14,429 bases of DNA from NCBI GenBank assembly GCA_036382695.1, contig DASVHF010000033.1, positions 1 through 14,429 of the forward strand. Direction: 5' to 3'. Source of the stretch: DASVHF01 sp036382695. GTDB lineage: Bacteria; Patescibacteriota; Microgenomatia; Woykebacterales; RBG-16-39-9b. The notes beneath the pieces are model-generated. The model was not told the DNA's origin. It searched no databases and saw nothing but the letters and a program-made list of their open reading frames with translations. Position 1 is the first letter of the stretch; every line of letters starts with the position of its first letter. Shown here in pieces: positions 1 through 4,726 of the stretch. The translations under genes and the position numbers were made by a program.

Positions 1-7
1 CTAGTCA

Positions 8-712
8 ATGAAAGATGAAAATCACCTCGAAAAAACAAAAGATTGGATAGTAAGTTTAGACCCAGGGGCTCATGAAAAGATTGCCAACCTTGTCAAAAAA
101 CTGAAAGTCCAGCATGATCTGGAGGGAGGAAAATACTTTCACATCCCTGATTCCAGTTCGGAAACTAAGGCAATTTTGGATAATTTAAATTATAAGAATT
201 TTGTTTCTCTTCATCAAACAAGATATTGGAAAGACGGGATAGTAGAGATTGTAGATCCACCCATTACTGTTGATGAAATAGAAATTGAGAATAAAGGTGT
301 TTGGGAAAATGTCTTAGTATCTCTTAATAATCCACACTTCGACTATCTACACTCCTTGCTCCAGCAAGAACCCAATAGAAGATCTCCCAGTGGGAATCAA
401 TTGGTAAATCTTCCTAGTTCTGGTGACCTCCTTGGTAAGATTCCAGACAACAAGAAAAACAAGGTTCCCAAAAGCATGGCAAAGCTATTATTCACAGAAG
501 GAACGGAGGGGGTTGTACCTGATTTTGATTTGGCTAGGTGCCTTGAAAGAAGTCTAACAAGAAGAGAACTTTCACGCAACCATAAGGAGTATGCTGAGAA
601 GATTCTAAACAGATTGAAGACAGTGAAAAAATATTGGAATCGCTACTTTCAAATTAAGCGTGTAAGGTTGCCTATTGAAGGTTACGGCATAAGACCACGG
701 CAGGGTTCCTAA
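8..712 (+). CDS. Hypothetical protein, 234 aa, accessory region
   Basis: I do not recognise this protein. The ATG at 8 is the first start after an in-frame TAG at 2-4, so the frame is complete in the window, although the true start could only be confirmed with upstream sequence and no ribosome binding site is visible. There is no signal peptide or membrane segment, so it is probably cytoplasmic. The sequence is charged, with a Lys/Arg-rich C-terminal third (about residues 180-230, with KTVKKYWNRYF near 207-217) that could bind nucleic acid; that is inference only. Two Pro-Pro or Pro-rich turns near residues 83-84 and 121-140 separate an N-terminal and a C-terminal part. It lies upstream of the TOPRIM gene on the same strand, 129 bp away, inside what looks like a mobile element. 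Base composition is AT-rich: 20 of 60 bases are G or C in 241-300. Confidence 0.7.
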   Translation: MKDENHLEKTKDWIVSLDPGAHEKIANLVKKLKVQHDLEGGKYFHIPDSSSETKAILDNLNYKNFVSLHQTRYWKDGIVEIVDPPITVDEIEIENKGVWENVLVSLNNPHFDYLHSLLQQEPNRRSPSGNQLVNLPSSGDLLGKIPDNKKNKVPKSMAKLLFTEGTEGVVPDFDLARCLERSLTRRELSRNHKEYAEKILNRLKTVKKYWNRYFQIKRVRLPIEGYGIRPRQGS

Positions 713-805
713 TTTCTCCTTCTACCAATCTCCATAGTCCCAATATTCTATTTTCTGTAACGTAATTTAGCCTTGATATTCCATTTTTCAGAGTCGATTT
801 TCTTG

Positions 806-835
806 AGACTGGTAGTCTAAACTCCTTTTGAGGAG
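806..835 (+). promoter_or_regulatory. Two tandem hairpins; the second buries the ribosome binding site
   Basis: Two perfect small inverted repeats stand side by side just before the TOPRIM start. The first is AGACT-GGT-AGTCT at 806-818. The second is CTCCT-TTTG-AGGAG at 822-835, and its right arm is the Shine-Dalgarno sequence itself (GAGGAG at 830-835, six bases before the ATG at 842). In the mRNA the ribosome binding site would be paired, so translation may be kept low or switched by temperature, a protein or upstream ribosomes. The pairing is seen directly; the control role is inferred. Confidence 0.45.
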
Positions 836-841
836 CGTCTA

Positions 842-1681
842 ATGGGATTTAAAGCAGAAACAATTGAGTTGATCGAAAAGGCCAAGAAAGTCTTGGCTCT
901 CCAAACCGAGCCTATCTCCATTCGAGGCTTGTATTACCAGTTGATCTCACAGCCCAAGGACCCAATTGAGCCTGGTAAACGCTCATACAAGAGGGTGATT
1001 CGGGCGATGACCAGGGCGCGGGAGGAAGGCATTATCGCTTGGGATGCTTTTTCGGACAAGACCAGACGGGTAATCACGCCCAATGGTTGGACGGATATCA
1101 ATCAGTTCGCGGCCGAAATGCCTCGCTATTTTCGCAGGGAAAGACAGCAAACGCAGGAGCAATACCTCGAACTGTGGGTCGAAAAGGAGGCGCTGGTTCA
1201 CCTATTCGAGCCTTACGCTTACGAGTTTGGGATCACGGTTCGGGTAGGTAGGGGTTACAACTCAGGATCAGCTCTCAATGAGTTTGCCAAAAAAGCGCAA
1301 GAAGAATACCGATCGATCAAAGTCCTTTATTTCGGCGACTGGGATCCATCTGGGTTGGATATCGACCGCTCGTTTGATGAGAAGCTGATGGTCAATTTTG
1401 ATACTTTCGTTGAGGTAGAAAGAGTGGCGCTTACGGAATATGACACCACGGCGCTGCCTCACAACCCAGTTAAAAAAACTGATACGCGCGCAAAAAAGTA
1501 CATAGCGAAGTACGGCGACAAAACCTGGGAACTAGACGCTCTCACGAACCAGCAGATAAAGGAAAGGATTGCGGATGCAATTTATCAAAACATCGATTTT
1601 GACTTATTCAAAAAAGAACTTGAGAAAGAGGATAAGGAGAAATCTAGGTTTACCGAGTCACTAAAGAGGCTGAAAACATGA
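842..1681 (+). CDS. Free-standing TOPRIM protein, topoisomerase VI A/Spo11-like
   Basis: A 279-aa cytoplasmic protein with the order expected of a topoisomerase VI subunit A/Spo11 relative. The N-terminal winged-helix-like part contains SIRGLYYQL (residues 26-34); the Tyr pair 31-32 sits where the DNA-cleaving tyrosine of the family lies. A TOPRIM fold follows, with the acidic residue in WVEKEAL (E114 or E116) and the metal-binding DxD in YFGDWDPSG (D166, D168). The family cuts DNA through a 5'-phosphotyrosine bond in a Mg-dependent way, normally with a GHKL ATPase B subunit; none is encoded here. Stand-alone A-like proteins are known from mobile elements (Mini-A-type proteins of the type IIB family), and this may be one. 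The start is fixed by GAGGAG at 830-835. It overlaps the next gene by ATGA, so the two are cotranslated. GC is clearly higher than its neighbours (35/60 in 961-1020 and 31/60 in 1081-1140), suggesting a separate origin. Whether it nicks, cuts or only binds DNA is unknown. Confidence 0.75.
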   Translation: MGFKAETIELIEKAKKVLALQTEPISIRGLYYQLISQPKDPIEPGKRSYKRVIRAMTRAREEGIIAWDAFSDKTRRVITPNGWTDINQFAAEMPRYFRRERQQTQEQYLELWVEKEALVHLFEPYAYEFGITVRVGRGYNSGSALNEFAKKAQEEYRSIKVLYFGDWDPSGLDIDRSFDEKLMVNFDTFVEVERVALTEYDTTALPHNPVKKTDTRAKKYIAKYGDKTWELDALTNQQIKERIADAIYQNIDFDLFKKELEKEDKEKSRFTESLKRLKT

Positions 1682-2187
1682 AAAAAGATTTGGCAAAAAT
1701 TGGCCTAACCCTAAATGAAATAGCCGATTCCAAGATGGAAGGGTGGGATTATGAGACTCACTCCTCGGCTATTGGGTCTTTAAGAGAGGGTGACGATTAC
1801 TTTCAGTGGGCAATGGGAAAAGTAGCAGCACATGCTGAAACGGAGTGGGGGAAGTCAATCATAAAAGAGCTGGCCAAAGATAATAATATGAGCCCTCGTC
1901 GACTGTACGAATGCCGTCAGGCTTACAAGACCTTCGGCGATAAAGTATTGCGAACGTCCGCACAAAGTGGGACACCACCTAGTGAGCTAGCGTTCGACGC
2001 TTACGTAGCAGCTGCCCGAACAGGTAACCCTCAGGAATGGATAAAAAAGGCTGAAGATGAAGGATGGAGCGTTCGTCAACTTAAAAGAGAGCTAAAACAG
2101 CTCAAATCTGCACAATATGAGTCGCACGGACATGAGTGGAAAAACTGGAAAATCTGTACGACGTGCGGAATTAGAGAGGAGTTATGA
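1678..2187 (+). CDS. Helix-turn-helix protein with C-terminal zinc knuckle
   Basis: A 169-aa protein whose ATG overlaps the stop of the TOPRIM gene (ATGA), which implies joint expression and probably a shared job. Residues 56-85 (WGKSIIKELAKDNNMSPRRL onward) read like a helix-turn-helix: a helix with Leu-Ala, a short turn, then a second helix rich in Arg. Residues 119-142 (QEWIKKAEDEGWSVRQLKRE and after) match a short helical motif common in phage and integrative-element DNA-binding proteins. The tail has H150, H152, C160 and C163 in the spacing H-x-H-x7-C-x2-C, a likely zinc knuckle. No membrane segment. It may guide the TOPRIM protein to DNA or repress the cassette; this is inference from gene order. 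No exact family name can be given from the sequence alone. Confidence 0.7.
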   Translation: MKKDLAKIGLTLNEIADSKMEGWDYETHSSAIGSLREGDDYFQWAMGKVAAHAETEWGKSIIKELAKDNNMSPRRLYECRQAYKTFGDKVLRTSAQSGTPPSELAFDAYVAAARTGNPQEWIKKAEDEGWSVRQLKRELKQLKSAQYESHGHEWKNWKICTTCGIREEL

Positions 2188-2241
2188 CTCGTTGCTTTCA
2201 AAACAAGCAATGACAGGAAAGCTAAGGATCTAATGGCGAAG

Positions 2242-2267
2242 AGATTGTGACACGCGTGACACAATCT
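2242..2267. promoter_or_regulatory. 26-bp near-perfect dyad, possible operator or terminator
   Basis: AGATTGTG (2242-2249) and CACAATCT (2260-2267) are exact inverted repeats around a central palindrome CACGCGTG (2251-2258), with only A-A mismatches at 2250 and 2259. It also reads as a direct repeat, GTGACAC-GC-GTGACAC. Such a symmetrical site fits an operator for a dimeric regulator, for example the ribbon-helix-helix protein encoded at 2604. As RNA it would form a hairpin followed by only three T residues, so a terminator is possible but weak. Confidence 0.4.
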
Positions 2268-2298
2268 TTGGAAAAGCACAAACGAACGACCAGTTTAA

Positions 2299-2441
2299 TA
2301 TCTGAAGTTGGGAATCAATCTCAACTTTAGCTATCAAGCTAGACAGGATTGGGCTGTTGGTTGGCAGACCGTTTGCCTATCCACTGAGGATGGGCTTCCG
2401 ATTAAGAACGGGGCAACAACTCACCGAAACCCGCTCAGATA
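2299..2441 (+). ncRNA. Candidate structured RNA with a closing helix and four inner hairpins
   Basis: TATCTGA (2299-2305) pairs exactly with TCAGATA (2435-2441) and encloses consecutive hairpins that abut one another: AGTTGGGA-ATCAA-TCTCAACT (2306-2326, 8 bp with one G-T, 9 bp if A2305 pairs with T2327); TAGCT-ATCA-AGCTA (2328-2341); GGCAGA-CCG-TTTGCC (2363-2377, one G-T); TATCC-ACTGA-GGATG (2378-2392, one T-G). The remaining 2393-2434 holds GGGG, CAACAAC and AACCC, which could pair with GGG and GTTGGTTGG around 2351-2363. This nested arrangement is unusual for a plain spacer and suggests a functional RNA or a structured 5' leader of the recombinase operon. The strand is a guess, because the pairing holds on both apart from the wobbles, which favour the plus strand. 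No known RNA family is recognised. Confidence 0.35.
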
Positions 2442-2587
2442 GTAAGAATCAAAAGAGGCGATTTAGAGATGAACGACTTGATTAAGAGAAGGAAACTCTT
2501 GAGTCAGACAAGGTGAAACGTTCTGACGGAGGGGTTGGTAACAGAATAAGAGGCTGAGTTGGGAGAGGTGCAGGTGCTAGAGAAGGA

Positions 2588-2598
2588 GGCCGAAGGCC
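2588..2598 (+). promoter_or_regulatory. Hairpin inside the ribosome-site spacer of the RHH gene
   Basis: The strong Shine-Dalgarno AAGGAGG (2583-2589) lies 14 bases before the ATG at 2604, longer than usual. GGCC-GAA-GGCC (2588-2598) lies in that gap and would shorten the effective distance to a normal one when folded, while taking the last two G bases of the ribosome site. This decides in favour of the ATG at 2604 over an upstream TTG at 2559. Confidence 0.4.
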
Positions 2599-2603
2599 AA
2601 TAT

Positions 2604-2777
2604 ATGTCAACAAATAAACAAGTAAACGAACCTAAGACCAAATTGATAAGAATTGATGCTGGGTTACACCGACTAGCCAAGATTGAGTCCGCGAGGACTG
2701 GTGAGACTCTTAAGAGCCTTGTAGAGGGTGCTTTGGCGGATATCCTTGGTCCAAAAAATAGTGAGGACCGAAAATGA
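2604..2777 (+). CDS. Small ribbon-helix-helix DNA-binding protein
   Basis: A 57-aa protein starting at ATG 2604 (an in-frame TTG at 2559 would add 15 residues before the conserved part and has no ribosome site). After a polar tail, TKLIRIDAGLHRLAKIESAR and the following TGETLKSLVEGALADIL have the pattern of an Arc/CopG-type ribbon-helix-helix fold: a short beta strand with alternating residues, then two amphipathic helices joined by a Gly-Glu turn. Proteins of this kind bind DNA as dimers and usually repress their own operon. It overlaps the next gene by ATGA, so it probably regulates the recombinase operon, with the nearby dyads as candidate sites. It could also be an antitoxin, although the neighbour does not look like a known toxin. 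Confidence 0.65.
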   Translation: MSTNKQVNEPKTKLIRIDAGLHRLAKIESARTGETLKSLVEGALADILGPKNSEDRK

Positions 2778-3004
2778 TTTCCAAGGAAATTTCTTGGTTT
2801 ACACCTGAATTGCAACAACGATTAAAGGTAATTATGGCTGAGGATTACGGCTTGAATTTATCTGATAGTCAGGTTAGAGAATTCGGTGAGAATCTGGTAC
2901 AAGTATTTAATCTACTTTATGAAGTTGATCGAAGGCAAAAGTTCGAACATCGTCCTGTTCGGATTATTGACCAAGGTGTTAAGGAAACCATAGAATGGAA
3001 GTGA
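2774..3004 (+). CDS. Hypothetical 76-aa protein upstream of serine recombinase
   Basis: Unrecognised small protein. The ATG at 2774 overlaps the previous stop (ATGA) and is preceded by GAGG at 2762-2765; its end overlaps the recombinase start by 10 bases. This tight coupling on both sides indicates a real gene. It is mostly helical in appearance, with a leucine/valine-spaced segment (LNLSDSQVREFGENLVQVFN, residues 27-46) suited to protein contacts, and no Cys, signal peptide or membrane span. A possible role is a recombinase accessory or directionality factor, because those are small and often adjacent to the integrase; this rests only on position. Confidence 0.6.
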   Translation: MISKEISWFTPELQQRLKVIMAEDYGLNLSDSQVREFGENLVQVFNLLYEVDRRQKFEHRPVRIIDQGVKETIEWK

Positions 3005-4509
3005 TGATTGGTATTGATCTCTGTCGGGTCTCCTCAAAAGAACAGGCCGAAGGTTTTTCCCTTGAATCACAGGCAGTGGGTAATAAATCCTATGCTGGTA
3101 AAAACGGAATTAATCTTGCAAAACGGTTTCAAATAGCAGAGTCGGCATCGGCTGGCAAAAACCGAAAAATATTTAAACAGTTGATGGAGTTACTAAATAA
3201 GGACAATTCGATAACCGAGTTAATTGTAGAGAAAACTGACAGAGTGACCCGTAATTTATCTGATTTAGTACAAGTTAATGACTGGCTTCAAAAAAGCGAG
3301 AATAATCGCCTGCACCTTGTAAAGGAAAATCTAATTATCACCAAAAATTCAAAATCTACAGAAACTTTTATCTGGTCGATTAAAGCCAGTGTGGCTGAGT
3401 TTTATTCCCGAAATTTAAAGGAAGAGGTACTAAAAGGCATGGATCAAAAGGCTGAGGAGGGGTGGTACCCAAACAATAGAAAATTTGGTTACAGGCTTGT
3501 GTTAAAAGATAGGCGGAAAGTTTGGGAAATAAATCCCGCGGAAGCCTATTTCGTAAAGCAAGTATTTTTACTTTACTCAAGTGGATTCTCGCTAAAAGAA
3601 GTCAGAAATAGGGTTTTCGAACTTGGCCTTAATCGGAATGGTAAGCCAATATCAGCAAACAGCCTTTCGATAATACTAAAAGACCCTTTTTACATAGGCA
3701 GATTTTCTTGGCGAGGTAAGATCTATGAAGGTAATCACCCACCGCTAATCACGCCCGAAGCCTATTACAGGGCTCAGGAGATCCTAGCAGGTAAAGGTCA
3801 CTCCAGATTCACAAAACACTTTTTCCCTTACAGCAAAGGGCTAATTAAATGTCCCACTTGTAACCATTCTCTAGTCGGTGAGCTACAGAAAGGCGTGGTC
3901 TATTACCGTTGCCACAAATGCAAAGGCCAAAAGTACCTGAAAGAAGAGACGATTGGGTTGGAGATTCTCAAACACCTTGAGAAATTTGAGGTCGACAAAC
4001 CGAGTCTGGCCGATTGGATCAGAGACGCGCTAAAGGCTTATCGAGGCGAGGAACTGTTCTTTACGAACAGCGTGGTGGATTCTCTTAGTGAACAATTAAA
4101 ACAGGTTCATACTCGTCGGAGCAAACTTTTTGACGATCACGCCGATGGAAAAATTGACGAGAGTTTTTATCAGCAGAAACTGACAGAATACAGCTCCCAA
4201 ATAAAGGATTTCGAAAAAGGTATTGCGGCGAATAATCGAAATGAGGAGCTTTCAATTAAACTTGCTCACTCAATCTTCGAACTAGCCTTAAGAGCCAACA
4301 AATTGTATTCAAAGAAGTTCACGCCAGAGGAAAAATGGCGATTTCTAAAAGTGGCAAGTTCGAACATTACCAACAAAGGGGATTATCTTGATGTAACCTA
4401 CAAAAATGGCTTTGAAGTACTCCTTAACAGGCCTAAACTGCAAGTTGGTGAGCCGCACAGGATTCGAACCTGTAACCGGATGCTTAAGAGGCATCTGCTC
4501 TACCGTTGA
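2995..4509 (+). CDS. Large serine recombinase (integrase) ending inside tRNA-Lys
   Basis: A 504-aa site-specific recombinase of the large serine (resolvase/invertase) class. The N-terminal catalytic domain (about 5-150) has CRVSSKEQ with nucleophile Ser13, and the conserved TDRVTRN (81-87). The Recombinase domain covers about 160-265 (GYRLV, then the LKDPFYIGRF motif at 228-237). A zinc ribbon carries C286, C289, C306 and C309. A charged coiled-coil-like helix lies at about 360-412, as usual for this family. AAGGAA at 2981-2986 sits eight bases before the ATG at 2995; a second ATG at 3004, overlapping the previous stop as TGATG, is possible. Residues 485-504 and the TGA are encoded by the antisense strand of tRNA-Lys, which implies that the element's attachment site is at or in that tRNA. 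Such enzymes cut both att sites by a 2-bp staggered break, rotate subunits, and need a directionality factor to excise. Confidence 0.9.
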   Translation: MEVMIGIDLCRVSSKEQAEGFSLESQAVGNKSYAGKNGINLAKRFQIAESASAGKNRKIFKQLMELLNKDNSITELIVEKTDRVTRNLSDLVQVNDWLQKSENNRLHLVKENLIITKNSKSTETFIWSIKASVAEFYSRNLKEEVLKGMDQKAEEGWYPNNRKFGYRLVLKDRRKVWEINPAEAYFVKQVFLLYSSGFSLKEVRNRVFELGLNRNGKPISANSLSIILKDPFYIGRFSWRGKIYEGNHPPLITPEAYYRAQEILAGKGHSRFTKHFFPYSKGLIKCPTCNHSLVGELQKGVVYYRCHKCKGQKYLKEETIGLEILKHLEKFEVDKPSLADWIRDALKAYRGEELFFTNSVVDSLSEQLKQVHTRRSKLFDDHADGKIDESFYQQKLTEYSSQIKDFEKGIAANNRNEELSIKLAHSIFELALRANKLYSKKFTPEEKWRFLKVASSNITNKGDYLDVTYKNGFEVLLNRPKLQVGEPHRIRTCNRMLKRHLLYR

Positions 4510-4520
4510 GCTAGCGGCCC
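4446..4520 (-). tRNA. tRNA-Lys (anticodon CTT), 3' CCA encoded
   Basis: On the minus strand the cloverleaf is complete: acceptor GGGCCGC (4514-4520) with GCGGCTC (4450-4456, one G-T pair), D-stem GCTC/GAGC, anticodon stem GATGC/GCATC with loop CTCTTAA (anticodon CTT at 4486-4488), five-base variable loop, T-stem ACAGG/CCTGT with loop TTCGAAT, discriminator A at 4449 and encoded CCA at 4446-4448. It decodes AAG. It follows tRNA-Arg in the same transcript. Its 3' half overlaps the last 20 codons of the converging serine recombinase by 64 bases, so it is the probable integration target; the tRNA itself is intact. Confidence 0.95.
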
Positions 4521-4583
4521 ACTTCGAAGCCTAACTTCTCAGTGTAAACTGGTGCTTGCACTGAGGAACGAAGTGACGAAGTG
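4520..4583 (-). repeat. Inter-tRNA spacer folding into a nested stem-loop
   Basis: The spacer between the two tRNAs contains an outer inverted repeat CACTTCG (4520-4526) with CGAAGTG (4569-4575, repeated at 4577-4583), and an inner one CTCAGTG (4538-4544) with CACTGAG (4559-4565). The precursor would form a long hairpin between the two tRNAs, a likely aid to processing by RNase P and other nucleases. CACTTCGAAGCCTAA at the 5' edge of tRNA-Lys is echoed by CACTTCGAGGCTAAA at the 5' edge of tRNA-Arg (4658-4672). Confidence 0.5.
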
Positions 4584-4658
4584 GCGCCCCTGAAGGGACT
4601 CGAACCCCCAACCTGGTGCTTAGAACGCACTCGCTCTGTCCAATTGAGCTACAGGGGC
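4582..4658 (-). tRNA. tRNA-Arg (anticodon TCT), 3' CCA encoded
   Basis: Minus strand: acceptor GCCCCTG (4652-4658) with CAGGGGC (4586-4592), D-stem GCTC/GAGC, anticodon stem AGTGC/GCACC (the outer A-C pair is a mismatch) with loop GTTCTAA (anticodon TCT at 4622-4624), T-stem GGGGG/CCCTT with two G-T pairs and loop TTCGAGT, discriminator G at 4585, CCA at 4582-4584. It decodes AGA. It is the first gene of a two-tRNA transcript. Confidence 0.94.
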
Positions 4659-4671
4659 ACTTCGAGGCTAA

Positions 4672-4677
4672 ATTATA
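4672..4677 (-). promoter_or_regulatory. Promoter -10 box for the tRNA-Arg/tRNA-Lys transcript
   Basis: A perfect TATAAT on the minus strand lies 13 bases before the tRNA-Arg 5' end, giving a short leader. The -35 region (about 4694-4700) is T-rich but has no good TTGACA match. This supports a transcript for the two tRNAs separate from the solute-binding protein gene upstream. Confidence 0.55.
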
Positions 4678-4726
4678 GCAAACATTGGTTGTTAATAAAA
4701 GTCCAATTCGATGTATTTATTTAAAT

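Larger units (their letters stand above)
2188..2603 (+). other. 415-bp non-coding stretch, dense in inverted repeats
   Basis: No convincing gene lies here on either strand. It separates the TOPRIM-HTH cassette from the recombinase operon. It is packed with inverted repeats: TCGTTGCTT/AAGCAATGA (2189-2213, 9 bp with one G-T, directly after the HTH stop but with no T run, so a doubtful terminator); a 26-bp dyad (2242-2267); a nested set of helices at 2299-2441; ACTC-TT-GAGT (2495-2504); GTCAGA/TCTGAC (2503-2508 with 2522-2527); and GGCC-GAA-GGCC (2588-2598). I found no good sigma-70 promoter: a TTTAAT at 2294-2299 lacks a properly spaced -35. The promoter of the recombinase operon must lie here or further upstream. 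Confidence 0.6.

Noticed and set aside
2189..2213. Rho-independent terminator after the HTH gene.
   Set aside because: The 9-bp stem is good but is followed by CAGGAAAG with no T run, so I keep it only as a hairpin in the intergenic description.
2384..2430. Hammerhead-like core: CTGAGGA (2384-2390) followed by CGAAAC (2425-2430).
   Set aside because: The bases after CTGAGGA and before GAAA do not form a stem II (T opposite C, then mismatches), and no NUH cleavage site with proper stem I and III could be placed.
2559..2603. TTG start extending the ribbon-helix-helix protein upstream.
   Set aside because: The added residues are encoded by the ribosome-site and hairpin region, and AAGGAGG at 2583-2589 points to the ATG at 2604.
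1..4440. A second copy of the tRNA-Lys 3' end that would mark the other element boundary.
   Set aside because: Reading the region for the T-arm and acceptor sequence of tRNA-Lys showed only short chance matches such as GTTCGAAC near 2941; the boundary must be outside the window or absent.
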